NCBI RefSeq assembly: GCF_005239225.2
Contig: NC_133284.1
Span: forward strand, 1,021,770 to 1,085,769
Reading direction: 5' to 3'
DNA length: 64,000 nt
Origin: Populus alba
Lineage: Eukaryota > Streptophyta > Magnoliopsida > Malpighiales > Salicaceae
Made by a program: the position numbers and the translations under genes. Shown piece after piece: positions 16,807 through 29,162 of this stretch. Every line of letters begins with the position of its first letter. Position 1 is the stretch's first letter. Under the pieces are notes generated by a model. That model was not told where the DNA came from. It ran no database searches and worked only from the letters and a program-made list of their open reading frames with translations.

Positions 16807-17364
16807 CTGGTTCCAAACAATTGATTCCAATTCTAGCTGAAATATCTATAAATAAAGGTACATCTTTTGCTGATATTTTTGTACAAAAGACTTTTGCTGA
16901 TATTTTTGTACAAAGAGGCGGCATGAAGATGCCCGCCTTGTTGCTTAAAAAATAGGATATGATGCAATTGTAGCAGTTGACTTTTTTAGCGGTAAAACTA
17001 TATGCCTTCGCAAGTTTTGACTATTGCAGAATACTTTAGGAACATACCCCGAATGTAAATTACTTGTGCAAGAATAATTCGTGTTTTTTTTTTTTTTTAA
17101 TTTGAGGTGTCCGAGCTAACTTATGTGCATCACAATTTCCTGATAAGATTTTCTGATAAGAGGTCATGGACCCCGAAAATGGTTCATTTTTATTTCTATA
17201 TTTACCCTTTAAAGTCCAACATCAAGTTTTACATTAAAAAAGAAAATATAGACCATTAATTTAATATTGGTCCCTGCCCATGTGACTTTAAAACAAGCAA
17301 CATAAAATTCTGTCTAACTCAGTCGCACCAGACTTTTATTTAAAATTTTATCATCGAATATTTA

Positions 17365-18258
17365 GACTGTGTTTGATTGCAGAAAAGTGAATTCCTGGAA
17401 TTCACTTTTCTACTTTTTCAATGTTTGGCAAACAATAAGAAAAAAGTCAAAGAAAAGTAAATTCAGTCAATGGAAAATGAATTAGTGTTAACAAAGGAAA
17501 GTGTTTTCCTTTCTTAAATAAAGAAAAACACTTTCCGACAGTGGCCAGAGGTGAAAAGCAGCAATTTTTTCATGCCTTTTATTAACTGTTCATGTTAATT
17601 GCACTGTTCAATGAATAGTGCAATTAACATGAACAGTGTATTGCGTATACTGTTCACTAAAAAATAGTGAACAATGCAGTTCTCTTGCACTGTTCACTTG
17701 CCTGGGGGATTTTTTTTTTTTAAAGTGTGCTATTTTTTTAATATTTAAAAAAAAATAGTTTAGAGTGAATTTTATACCTTAATATTTTATCCAATTTTTT
17801 ATTACATGCTAAAAATATTATTAAAACTATAGTTTTTGTCGGATGTATTTCGTACGTAATGGAATTATAAATAGTTTCATGGAATAGTAAAAAAAATTTC
17901 ACAAGCTTATTTCTCTATAATATGATATGATATATATAGTTATATTTTATAAAAATAAGCTATATATGAATATAGAATATAATAAAAAAAAAATTCATCA
18001 TTATACATTTTAGATTTCATTTTTTTTATTGTAAGTGATTAAATATTTTATATATATATTAGATAAATTTGAAAAAAAAATTAATTCATTAATAAATTAT
18101 TTTTCAGTTCATTTTCCATAATACAACCAAACACTGGAAAGTGTTTTCCAGTTCATTTTCCATAACACTACCAAACATCGAAAAATACTTTCCCGAAATT
18201 CACTTTTCAGGAATTCACTTTCCAAAAGGAATTCACTTTCCTGCAAACAAACGGAGCC
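17365..18258. mobile_element. MITE-like element with terminal inverted repeats
   Basis: The left end (GACTGTGTTTGATTGCAG) and the reverse complement of the right end (GGCTCCGTTTGTTTGCAG) match imperfectly, and similarity continues inward through AAAGTGAATTCC and further copies of GGAAAGTGTTTTCC and CATTTTCCATAA motifs. The element is about 894 bp, AT-rich inside, with no coding capacity. It lies between the two MTP genes. The ends resemble a widespread plant non-autonomous DNA element family. I see no clear target-site duplication, so the superfamily is left open. Confidence 0.65.
17585..17637. repeat. perfect 21-bp inverted repeat (hairpin)
   Basis: Arms 17585-17605 and 17617-17637 are exact reverse complements (ACTGTTCATGTTAATTGCACT and its complement) separated by an 11-base loop. 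Nearby bases repeat the CACTGTTCA word several times up to 17700. It lies inside the MITE-like element. Confidence 0.9.
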
Positions 18259-19009
18259 TTCATCACATAATAAACTCTTTATTACGGTTTTTCTATACTG
18301 CTTATATACTATTAGAAAATCCTAAAAAAAAAAAAAAAAAAAATAAATCAAATAGATTTTTTTAAAAATTAACTAGAGAAGAATAACAAATTTCAAATAA
18401 TTTCTGATTGCTATAAAATTTTAATCTTATAAAAAATATCTCTAAAAGCTTCTAACAAAATTTTAGCCCGTTCCAAGATCAAAATTTATGTCCAGAAAAA
18501 ATCTCCAACATCATATTTCCATTGCTTTGATGCAAAAGATCTAAACCTAACAGGTTCTCATCAAAGACTAGCTAAAATATTTGGCCTAGGAGAAATTTTG
18601 GTAAAGAATATTAATGACAAACCCAAAAAAAGTAGCTATAAGAAAGTAGGCTTTCAAGTTCCACTACAAAGATTGTTAGAGGAAAGTAACAAAAAGAAAA
18701 CATAAAATGGCAGAGTGACAGTGCTAGAAGAACCATCAGCCAAAGCATGTCAACCAAACAACTTTACTTTTGTGGATCAAACTAGCTGTCTGCCCTGTTT
18801 AAAACGCTACAAGTTCCTCATTATACAAAAGTAGGGTTCCCTTGTTGTATAGACTTCATTCAGTTCCTTAACTGGATAAACTGATTGATTCACCATGAAA
18901 GGGAAACACTAGATCCCACGTTTGTAACCTTTTATGAAACAAATGAAACCAACAGCAACCCTGACTGCGCATTTGCACATGATGTTATCTATTCATAGAT
19001 AGACCAATG
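18259..19009. other. spacer and probable 3' UTR of MTP copy 2
   Basis: AT-rich at the left, including an A-rich run near 18325-18345. The right-hand 450 bp is less AT-rich and probably contains the 3' UTR of the minus-strand MTP gene that ends at 19010. No ORF of interest. Confidence 0.45.
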
Positions 19010-21753
19010 CTAACTGTTGGGTAGCCTGCTGAGAACAGAGTGCTCTGGTTTGTGTTCACATTCAAAATCAAGATGGACGAATGCCCGCTCAACTTCTGGG
19101 AGTTTCTCAATCTTGTTCTGCAATGTCTCTCCAATGGCGTGTGCTTCCTTTAGAGGCAGCTCTTCTGGAAGTTCAATGTCAACCTGTTTCAAGACGTCAA
19201 ACATAATGACAAGTTTTTACTGGCTCATTCTTAAACAACAGAAGTAGAGATGTTAAGTCATGCATATAATATAGACTTGAAACATTTCCCACTAATAGCT
19301 AAACCGTTTGACTGTACAAAGATAGATAGAAGACAGCTCAAGGGTTTGCCAATTTGACGACCAAGGCTAATTCAAAAGCAAAACTTATCTCATACAGCAG
19401 ACATCACAACATTTGGACAAGGAAGATTGAGACATAACAAGCCAAAAAAAATTCAGTGTTCAAATCAGAAGAGTTGATGATCCTTATTGCAAGATAATTT
19501 CACTCATCAAGCGATAATTACAACTATGTATGTCATGCTTACCTCTACAAAATAAAGAGCACCAAATGTATAAGCACGGACTGTGTCTACACGCTTGACC
19601 TGAGGGTGCCTTGTGACAAGATACGTCAATTTCTGCAAGACTTCGGGAGATGCTGTTTGCCCAACAAGAGAAACTGCAACAAGGAGTCCATCTTAAAATG
19701 CTGGCAGATATTTCTAACAGGAATAACTCATCTGTGTATCACTTTATCTGCTTCCTTCCAAAACAACTAGGAATGAAAAGTTGTACCTGCATTTTCAATA
19801 ACAGTGCCAGACCAATTTGTAATTGTGTAAAGTGCAAGAAGAATAGCACCAGTAGGGTCAATCCACCAGTAATATTTATCCCCAAGAACAGCTGCAACTA
19901 ATCCTACCACATTTGTCACCACGTCAAAATAGTGATCCTGGATGTCAGAACTTGAATAAGTTAAAAAACTGATAATTAGCAGCTCAATAACAAAGAGCTA
20001 ATTATTTAGAAAGAAGAGCCGGAGACCTTTGCATAGGCACGAACAATACTGTTTCCTGAGCTTCTACAGTAAATCCAAAGTGCCATTTTCACCACAGTAG
20101 CGGTTACCATGATTATGTAAAGCCATAAGAGTTGATTTGAGGACATCTTTGGACGTGATTCATTTACAATAAGTTCTTCAACAGCCTGGATCAATATCTG
20201 AAAACCTGTGAAGAATGAGTGTTAGGAATCCACGTAACACGCAAAGAAGCAAAATCAACACACTTTTTGTTTCCCCAAGGTGTTCAATGATGTTGAGTAG
20301 CTAACTTACTCCATGACAAGAGAGCGTGTAAGTACCAAAATTCAACTTCCATGAAAATTCATGTTCATTAAGGGAAGTTAAACAAACAATTGAGTTTAGG
20401 TTCATGATTGATGGAAAAAAATATCAAAACAATCGAACTTAAATTTTCATATTCTGCTTCATAGAAGTAAAATCAATGGACCACAAGAAAAAAGGTTACT
20501 AGGCAAAACAAAATTACCAAGTGTGGCCATGACAGCAGCAAAGATGATTATCCCCACTGGTTGGACCCTTAATTTTCCAATAGGATACTTGTAGATATTT
20601 ATGTTTTTCATCGATATATGAGTAAACCAAAGTATCCCACCAGCCAAGAGGTCAAGCAAAGAATCTAATGTCGAGGCAGCAATGGCTATTGATCCAGTCC
20701 TTATTGCAGCATAAATCTGACCAGTACACAAAATTATCAATCTTAACAACTTTGAATAAAACTAACATTAGAACATGCAATTAGAAGACTTCTTTCAAGT
20801 TCGAGTATCTCAAAAACAAGCATCGGTCAGGTCACCTTAAACACCAGAAGCAAAACGTTAGCATAGTTAGAGATCTTCATAGCCTTTTCGGCTTCCACTT
20901 GTTCTTCGTCATCTTCTTCATCAATTGTATCAGTTTCCATCAAAGTATCAACTTCCTCGAATGATTTTAAGGTAGCGAATTGTCTTTCATAGTACTCCTT
21001 TTCCTCTATAAATTCCACAACAACAGACAAGAACTCAATCACTGTAAAACAGAAACTAATCTCTATCTGGTTAACTACAAATTAAACAACATTCTGAGAG
21101 AAGAAATCAAAACCTATGAAAAAACAATTAACAACAAGACTTGTTCAAATTTCCTCGTTTCCCTTTCATTTTCTCTGTAGTTTCCAAGCAGCCAAACAAG
21201 TCCTCGACTTTTTAACCTTTTTATGCATAAAAACACTTATATTCAATAACAATCATAGTTTTTCAGCCATCTTTTTTTTTTCTCAGAAGCCACCACCACA
21301 ACAAAAGAGATAACAAACTACATTCTTTTTTCACTTTCCTTTACTTTCTTAATAACCAAACAAGTCCTGAGCTTTTACCATTTTCATACGAAACAAACAC
21401 ATACGCAACAACCCTTTAAAGTTTAGTCATGCATCTTTTGTACAGAAAAAAACATAAATTCCATCTCTTTCTTCATTTCCTTAAATTTCCTCAGCAGCCA
21501 GACAACATTTTTAAAGAAAGCAAAAGGGAAGGCCAGACTACATACCTTGGCTAAGCCCTTTGGTTTTAGGGATATCAACATGAAAAGAAGACTCAACATC
21601 AAGACCAGAGCGAACCTTCTGAGGCAATCTTGATAAAAAATCTGTCCTGAGTGAGTTGTACGAATTAACTCGACTAAATCCATCATTTTTCCACCTCTCA
21701 TTACCATTCAACAATGGCTCTTTAGGACTCAAACAACCCGTATTATCCTCCAT
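19010..21753 (-). CDS. Mn-type cation diffusion facilitator, metal tolerance protein MTP9/10-like (copy 2)
   Basis: Seven minus-strand exons join to 403 aa: 21753-21546, 21005-20836, 20716-20518, 20205-20027, 19937-19787, 19673-19543, 19183-19010. Exons 2 to 6 have exactly the same lengths (170, 199, 179, 151, 131) and phases as the neighbour at 14795-16806, so the two arose by tandem duplication. DxxxD metal-site motifs are DSLLD (144-148) and DHYFD (253-257). The acidic N-terminal patch is IDEEDDEEQ. The N-terminal 70 residues and the last few residues diverge most; the transmembrane core is nearly the same. Introns have diverged freely: intron 6 is 359 bp here and 85 bp in copy 1. Both copies look intact. 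Likely role is Mn sequestration by proton exchange in an internal membrane; MTP11 is the next closest family and differs around the N-terminus. Confidence 0.93.
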
Positions 21754-23903
21754 TATTCGGATTCAGATCAAACTCTTGACCCGGTTCTTGGATTTCCTCT
21801 CTGTCTCTTACCAAAACAGGCAGGGAAGCTGACTATTTATATTTAAGAAAAAGAGATCAACAGGTGGAATTGTCCAGTCTAGTGTCTAGTAGCTGTGTTT
21901 TTTTATTTTTTATTATCAAATTATTTGATTAAGAAAGATAATAATTACTTCATTTGTTTTCTAGTTGGGATTCATGTAGGCAATGACACGCGACACCTTT
22001 AGAATTTGACAGCTCTTAGTTTTTGGTTGGATTTTTCAGATTTATTACCACTACTAGCAGCTTGCTTTCCAAATTTTTTGTCAGCATGTAAGAAGCATAT
22101 TTATTAAATTCAAAGTACCTGGCAAGGTGAGATATAGTAAATCCAGAGCCTGACTTGGCTAAAAATGATTTAGGTTCTTAATTTAATTTAATTTTAAAAT
22201 TGATTTAGCTAAATTATATTGATTAGTGAGTTAATTCAAGGTTAAGTGATCTAATATGAAATAGACCCACCGAATTAATATCAATAACTTTTCTTTTTAT
22301 ATAATTATTCCTATTTTTCTCCCTGTTACCGATGTAGTAGACTAGACTACTATGATTAAATGTTTCGGGAATTCTTTAAATTATTCTTTTGTTAAAAAAA
22401 TATTAAATTAATATTTTTAGATATATTTTTAATAATTTTAATGTGATTAATATATTTTTAATTAAAAAATATTTTTAAAAAACACCCGGTGTTATATTAT
22501 CAATACATATAGAGTGGAAATGTTAATCTTATAGAAATTTGATTTTTAAATTATTTTTTAAAAAATTATTTTTTTAAAAAAGCTTTATTTATTAGATTTT
22601 GGAATCAACATGATAAAAAAAAAAATTTAGATAATTACCTTTTATTTTCTTATCATATATTAAATTATATTCACTGCAGACTTTAAAGATTGTGAGGTCT
22701 AGCATTTCAATCTATTTTAAATGTATGATTTTGAAGAATTTTGAATTTTTAAGCAGAAGAATTAATGATTTTACACATTCTACTGTATGCTTTCTGTCAC
22801 AGGGCCATGCAAACACAAACAGTTCACTTTAATGCTATACAAGACCATGCATTTGCATTGAGCCTATAGTATCAATGGAAAACAGTCTCTCATAAAACAA
22901 ATCTATTAGGGTTTACCAGGTTGGTTTGGTACAATTTTAATTGTTTTCAGTATTAGAAAACCTATATGAAGGGCTGTATTGAATTTTTTTGTATGTGGAA
23001 AGTGAAGTTCTAACCTACCACCACAGAAACCAACAGGAAAAGGAGCTCTGATTAATTTAACTTCATTGAACTTTCTTGTCTCCCTTGCTGTATGTTTCAT
23101 AATCCAAAATTTGACTCAGGCAGCATTATTCAAATGATATTGGAAATATTCAGAGTCAGTTCTAAGATAGTTTGTAGAATATTTTAAGGTCTCTCACCCA
23201 CCATAGCTGTGCCTGCATTTGCCAATTGGTCAGCACATACGATGCCTTCCATGAAAACATCACAAATCCTCATCCAAATCCCACTTCTTGTTACAAGCTA
23301 TTTGCTGTGAAAATACATCTGAAAATAAGCTAAGCTAAGGAAAGAGAGATTAAAATTTACATGTCCAAACATGAAAATCTTGAGGTAGAACTGGGTTGTA
23401 AGGCACATAAATACAGGAATTGCTACAAATTGTAGCAGTTTTATCACACAAGTAATCAAACTCTTCCTGCAGAAGAAAAGCTGTAGAGAGTCATACAAAA
23501 CAGTGGTGGCATCCTTAAAATTAATCATATGCCTGGTTGAATATTTTTAGTGGCAAACAAACTTTCAAGTTGCTAAATAGATGAACCCTTTGTATCCATG
23601 TTTCACGGGGACAATGAAATAAGCCTCTTTCCCGACTAGATCCTCCAAAAACTCTGGTTTGAAAAGGGAATAAGCCTCATTCCCATATACTCCTGAAAAG
23701 ATTTTGGCTTGGCAAGGGGGCACAAAAATTAAAGATCTTCCCTCTACAGATGGTGTATGTTGCCAGCTATTTCCTTCATCTCATGAAATAGGTTTACAGT
23801 TGTTTAATTTCTACCATCACTAGTTTGTTAATCACCACCTCAGCTCAGCTCAGCTCAGCAACAGTTTTACATACTGTTCCTTTTCTTCTATGAATCTGAC
23901 ATA
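21754..23903. other. intergenic DNA: promoter of MTP copy 2 and 3' region of the GTPase gene
   Basis: Upstream of 21754 there is a short leader-like stretch, then AT-rich sequence to about 22680. From 22800 to 23900 base composition is more balanced. That part may include the 3' UTR of the GTPase gene ending at 23904, but no protein-coding frame or family match is visible. A small (CAGCT)4 tract lies near 23842. Confidence 0.45.
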
Positions 23904-26347
23904 CTAGCAAGAATTTGCATCTTCATGAATTGCTGATACTAATAATTCAGCTGATGCAGCTACTTCTTGGTTGCTTTGTTTCCTCTTCTTTTCACTTTGG
24001 CTCAGAGATTTATTCAAAGCCTGGTCAGCCTTTGAGACAATTTTTGACACAGTAAATCCTGTTACTTCAAAACTCTGGGCTCTATAAGGAATCAAAGCAT
24101 CACGAAGAACAACACCAACTCCTTCGTATGTCCAAACACCCAAGATTGCCTCTCCTTTGAGTCCAATACCAAACCAACCAAGACCAGCAGCAGCAACATC
24201 TACAGAACTTGAGTCCCACCTGTTCCCAGAGACACGAAATTCCTGTCTCACCCATTTTCCAAGATCTTTAACTCGCTTATCCCCAATTGGAGGCTGAACA
24301 AGGACCAAAGGAAAAGAATGCCAAAAATCATACATTATATATCATGCAACTTAATCAGAGAATATGAACAAAAAAATATCTTTTGACTAATCTCAGGCCT
24401 ATCATATGAACTTTGTAAGCACCACAGCCATGGATAATCTTTTGGGCCCTCAATGATTTTGGCTAGAGCCAGGGACACGTCTACAGAAGTCATGGTGATT
24501 CAATTATCTTGGCCAATTTTCATTCAAAATTTTCTCTAGTAGTACCTCAAAATATCAATTGTGAATGTGAAGGACGAGAGTCTAATTTGAATAGCTAGTC
24601 ACATAGTGTACTCATTCATTATACCACAATAAATAGGACTTTAAACTGGAAAACCGAGAGAAAATAAAAATAAAAAACGACTATTTATTAACAATGACAG
24701 TACCTGTAACTGACGACCGAAATGGTCTTCTACCATGGTGCTTATATTTTCTGTTTTCCCCATATGTAATGGAAGATATGGAGATGCCCACACTGTGACA
24801 TATAGAGAATCTACTGATAATTCTACAATATCCAGTCTCATGAGCCCGCCAATATGAACTGAATGACCTTCCTGTCACAATCAAATGATATTAACACGAG
24901 CCATAATGTATACAGGCTAAAACCAGTCATGATTTTTTTTTTTTTTTAATGATAAAAGTAAATCATAATTGATGTTCTTTAGCCTATATATGAATCAATA
25001 ATTTGAAGCCAGTAATGTTTTCACAAGCCCTACAAAAAGCTTACACTCACTTGATCACCAATTCATTATCATAACTGGTCTTAATTCAAGAAAACTAACC
25101 TTGATTCTGTAAGTCCTTGGTTTCAACTCCTTGCTGATATGCACAAGCCTCTGCTCCTCCCTATTCAACCTTGTTGTAATCTGCTGTGGATTCAAAAGCC
25201 CTGGAGTGTCAAATAGCTTTGCCTGCCCTGGAAGAACACCTTCCACCCTAACAATTCCCAACGTCGTACCAGGCACAGGAGCCTCCGTCAAATAACTAAC
25301 CTTCCTTTCATTTCCACCAACACACTTCGCCATTGCATTTAACAACGTACTCTTCCCTGCATTCTGCGCCCCCACAGCCCACACACGACCTCTAGCCCCT
25401 GCCAATTCAATCACATCCTCAGCCAAATTCTTCAATCCCCAATTCCTCACCGAACTCACTAAATGCACTTTCTTAATCACACTAGCACCACCTTCCCTTG
25501 CTCTTCGCCTAATCCATTGTTCAAATCCTAAAGGCGACAATGAACTAGGCAGCAAATCAATCTTAGTCACAACAAGCACAATCCTAGCTACATTCCCCGA
25601 CTTCCCTTCTTTCCAAGCAGTGAAATTTTCCTCAATCGAATCCGAAACTAACTTAGCTACTTTTTTAGGAAACGACCCATCAAAATCCACAGCATCAACA
25701 ACCAAAAGAACCACAGTTCTGGCTCCAGAACTCGAAACCAAACGCCTACCAACTGTATGATAAAAATCAAACTCAGGCAACAAATTCTCCACGGTTGGAT
25801 CCTTAACTTTCCCATAATGTCTCAAAGAATGACACCTAGCACACACTACAGGAGGCCTTTTCTCCAAAACTGACTCATTTTCAGCCAAATCAAGATCTGG
25901 GTTTTGGCTATCAGGTTCAACAAAGAAACCCCTCTTAAGGGAACCTGGAAACTCCGACTCTAGTGAAATGGGTACCAAGTGGGCGTCAGACTTGTAATCC
26001 GGGTCTTTAACTGATGGCTCTTTGTAGAAACCAGGGTGTTTTGGGTTTGTATATTGCATGTGGACCCCACAGCCAGGGCAGACGGTGGCCGGAGGTGTTG
26101 CATCGTCGTAATTTCCATCTCTGGTGAGATGCAAAGAAGGAAAAGTTTGGTGCTTTGGTGGGTTTGGATTAGTGGGTTTTGAAGAGAAAAAATACAGGAA
26201 ATTGGTTTTTGTAGGGTTTTGGGGATAGAAATTACAATAGGAATTATGGGTTGTTGATGGTGTTAAGGGTGATTGAGCAAGAAAAGAGAGAGATAAGAGA
26301 GGCTTGAGTTTTGATTTTGAAGCAGGGAGGCTTCTAGCTATGATCAT
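23904..26347 (-). CDS. YqeH-type circularly permuted GTPase, chloroplast, BPG2-like
   Basis: Three minus-strand exons join to 601 aa: 26347-25100, 24871-24704, 24293-23904. The first in-frame ATG is at 26347; the frame is open upstream only from a TTG. The first 70 or so residues are Ser/Thr/Pro/Lys-rich and fit a plastid transit peptide. A zinc-binding CPGCG near residue 90 pairs with CARCHSLRHYG about 80 residues later. The GTPase motifs are in permuted order: G4 TKIDLLP first, then G1 GAQNAGKSTLLN (about residue 330), then G3 DTPGLL. This order defines the YqeH/NOA1/BPG2 family, which acts in plastid ribosome assembly. The length fits the second Arabidopsis BPG2-like protein (At4g10620) better than BPG2 or NOA1, but I cannot separate them firmly. 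Confidence 0.88.
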
Positions 26348-27819
26348 TTCTCTGTGATGTTTGGTGGTGCTGATTGATATTTGCAACTGGAGAAGAGGGT
26401 TTAAGGTTTTAGCAGCTGCTGATGCTATGAGGTTTTGGAAGTTAAAGTTGGTGGAAACGGGGTCGTTTGTTCAGCTTCGTGCCTTAGTAATAATCTCTCT
26501 CTCCTTTTTCCTTTAATAATTTTTTTTTTAACTATAAGAATATCATCGAGCCAACTGCTATGTAAATCATCCTTGTAAAAGGTGCATCCTCTTTATTAAA
26601 CTAGTTCAACTTGGATGTAAATCGAAATTATGGTTTTAAAATCCATTCAGGGCTAGAGTCATGATTGGAAATATTGATTTATTTATTTTTAAATAAAATA
26701 ATATAGTTTTGATTTTTTTAATAAAATTAATTTTATAATTGGATTTTAATCAGGTGAGATTCAAATCAATTTATTTTTATTTTTATTTTTTAGATTTAAG
26801 TTAAAGTCAATCCAAGTTTTATACAAATTATATTGGTTTTTAAAGTGGCTTGCAAGATGCATTCTTGCATCAAAGTAGTTCATTTGTCAGATAAATTTTA
26901 CTTGTTCTTCAAATCTACTAATACCTTTGACCAAGCGATTTTTTTTTTTCTTTTTGTGGGAATTAATGTTTATTCATCCTTGCTAGAATGGAAAAATAGA
27001 TACAGATTGTAATAGAATCGAGCCTGGTCATGGGTCCCTCGTCTTCTATCTAAAGCAGAGGCTAGAGGATTTAAGTTGCTTTTGATCCTGGGTTTATATT
27101 TTCTAGTCGATTTCCCATTTGAATGCCAAATCCAAGCCTCAAAGTGCAGATGTGGTCAATTGTTAACTTATTTTAGGTTTAGGTTTAAGTTTAAATTTGA
27201 ATATAGCATTGTGGTAATTTTTATTATTGTGATTTAAAAAAACACATTAAAAAAAAACCTACAAATTATAGTTTCCCAAACCTAAGTTTTTACTGCAATT
27301 TAAGATGAAAAGCAGGTTTAAACGATAAAAACTAAGCAGCTTTTGAAGTTATGATGAATTTAAAAGCATCTTCAACCATACTGCATACCTAAGAAAGTGG
27401 TGAGGGTTGCATAAGAAGTTGCAATCTGAGCACAATAAATATTGCAGATATCATAAGAGGCATTTCCATGACTCCATTTATCTATCTTTGCTTTGATAAT
27501 AGAAATGTTAGGGTACTGGAATTTTGCTTGAGCAAGGCTTGTTTCATCTTTGAATGATTAAAGCTTTGAGCAAGGTTCTTGCTGCCATACTGAGCACATA
27601 AATATAACCCTATCCCTCAAGAACTTTCACACCATCCATCCCAGAATGAAAAAACTAACATGAATTCCATTTCAGAAGTTGGCCGCCCCCTTGAATCTGT
27701 CAATATAGATAAACTCAATTCTCTAGAAATGTGAGCGACTTCTGCTACTCATTTACAGTGCATATAAATTTCCTATCTTCCATTTATTTCCCAAGTACAT
27801 TAAGTTTCTATGCTATAGC
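26348..27819. other. spacer between GTPase and SINA genes
   Basis: Short leader of the GTPase gene, then AT-rich sequence. From about 27360 to 27819 composition is more balanced and probably holds the 3' UTR of the SINA-type gene. No coding frame recognised. Confidence 0.45.
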
Positions 27820-29162
27820 TCACTGTTCTTTCCAAATCCGTCCTGAAACTTTCAGTTTTAACTCCTGCCGATCCCCTCCGGAGAAGAAAAGTGCCAAGTT
27901 TCTCTGAATGATCAGTCCATCTTGGCTGTCTCTAACTTTCTGATGGCTATCCCTTATACTTCTGGGAACTCCTTGCCATGTAAGCTTTCTTCCATTACCA
28001 CCAACTTCAATGCTATAACTGAACTCCCTTGCCTCGTCTTCGGTGCCCATGAATCTTAGGAAGGCCATGTAAACAGGTGACATTCCTATAAAAAAAGTCT
28101 CAAAGTGCAAGCAAAACTGTCGGCCAAAACAATTAAAAACCTGTTGGAGAAAGAGACCATTAAGATTTACAGATCAAAGTGCAGTTCAAACAAATTAGAC
28201 TATGAAGAACATGTTTAATGTCTACTCCTCTACAGATTTGTTTTACCTAAGCATGTTGGAAGACGGAGAACAACAAACAATGCCTAAAAAAACATGGTTT
28301 CTGATAACTTTACTCATAATTTTATGGTTTAAATACAAAAATGAGTTCATTGGGGAAACAAAAACTGAAACGGGAAAGGGTTGTTGAAATCCTAGAAAGT
28401 TTTAAGAGTTATTAATCTCATCATTCAGATTAGTCAAATCATTAGTAATTCCATCAGATTAATCACATAGACAATCAGATTATATAAATTTTAGAGAGAT
28501 CTTACAGTTAACATCCATGTGGCATTGTCGATTTCTCCGGCATCAGACTTGACATATCTGTGATTGAAGGTGCATCCATCATGCATATCAACCTTATGAT
28601 CATTCTTAAGATGCTTGATGAGAATTGAAATGTCACCAGTGACAGAACATTCAGCTCCAGCATAAGGGCAGTTGTATGGACGATATTTGCAGTTCTCTTC
28701 ATGTTTTGGCTTGCTGTAGTAGGGAAATATGTCACAACATCCCGCACTTTGGTACGTGCAAGGAAGTTCTATTGACTCAGCAATTTTTTCCAGAGCCAAG
28801 CACCTTATATTTCCTAGCTCTCCTCGGCAAATTGGGCAAGAGTTCTTTACTCTGGCCCTGCATTGTGAGCATAGAGTGTGGCCATTTGGACACTGAAATA
28901 CACAGAACATTAGTAAAAATGTCATTACAATAATATAAAACCTTAAATTTCTGGTGTTCTAAGTACTATGCTTATGATCAACTGGCATAATATTCTGGCA
29001 GGAGCATACCTGGAAAATTGGAGGGTACATCATAGTGAAGCAAACAGGACAGTCAAGAAGGTCTTGCATGTTACCAGTTGATTGTTTTCCCAGATTTCCA
29101 CTGTTAGGGGTTGCAGCTTTTCTGAAATGGGAGCCTCTTAACTCAGCAGCAGAAGTTGCCAT
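27820..29162 (-). CDS. SINA-type RING E3 ubiquitin ligase (SINAT family)
   Basis: Three minus-strand exons join to 286 aa: 29162-29010, 28892-28506, 28140-27820. A C3HC4 RING runs from DCPVC (38-41) through CPNGHTLCSQC to CPIC (about residue 73). The SIAH-type zinc finger follows (CCDIFPYYSKPKHEENC, CPYAGAEC, HLKNDH). The C-terminal half is the TRAF-like SINA domain (FNCFGRQFCLHFE, then FLRFMG, LTWQGVPRSIRDSH). All the RING cysteines and the histidine are present, so ligase activity is expected. Plant SINATs ubiquitinate transcription factors and autophagy and ESCRT components. At 286 aa it is a little shorter than the usual 300-330, because the segment before the RING is short. Exon borders match the family pattern. 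Confidence 0.93.

Noticed and set aside
16807..16830. Extension of MTP copy 1 by eight residues upstream
   Set aside because: The upstream frame begins with TTG, not ATG; the ATG at 16806 fits the family N-terminus.
26348..26386. Extension of the GTPase by 13 residues upstream
   Set aside because: Starts with TTG; the first ATG is at 26347 and gives a good transit peptide.
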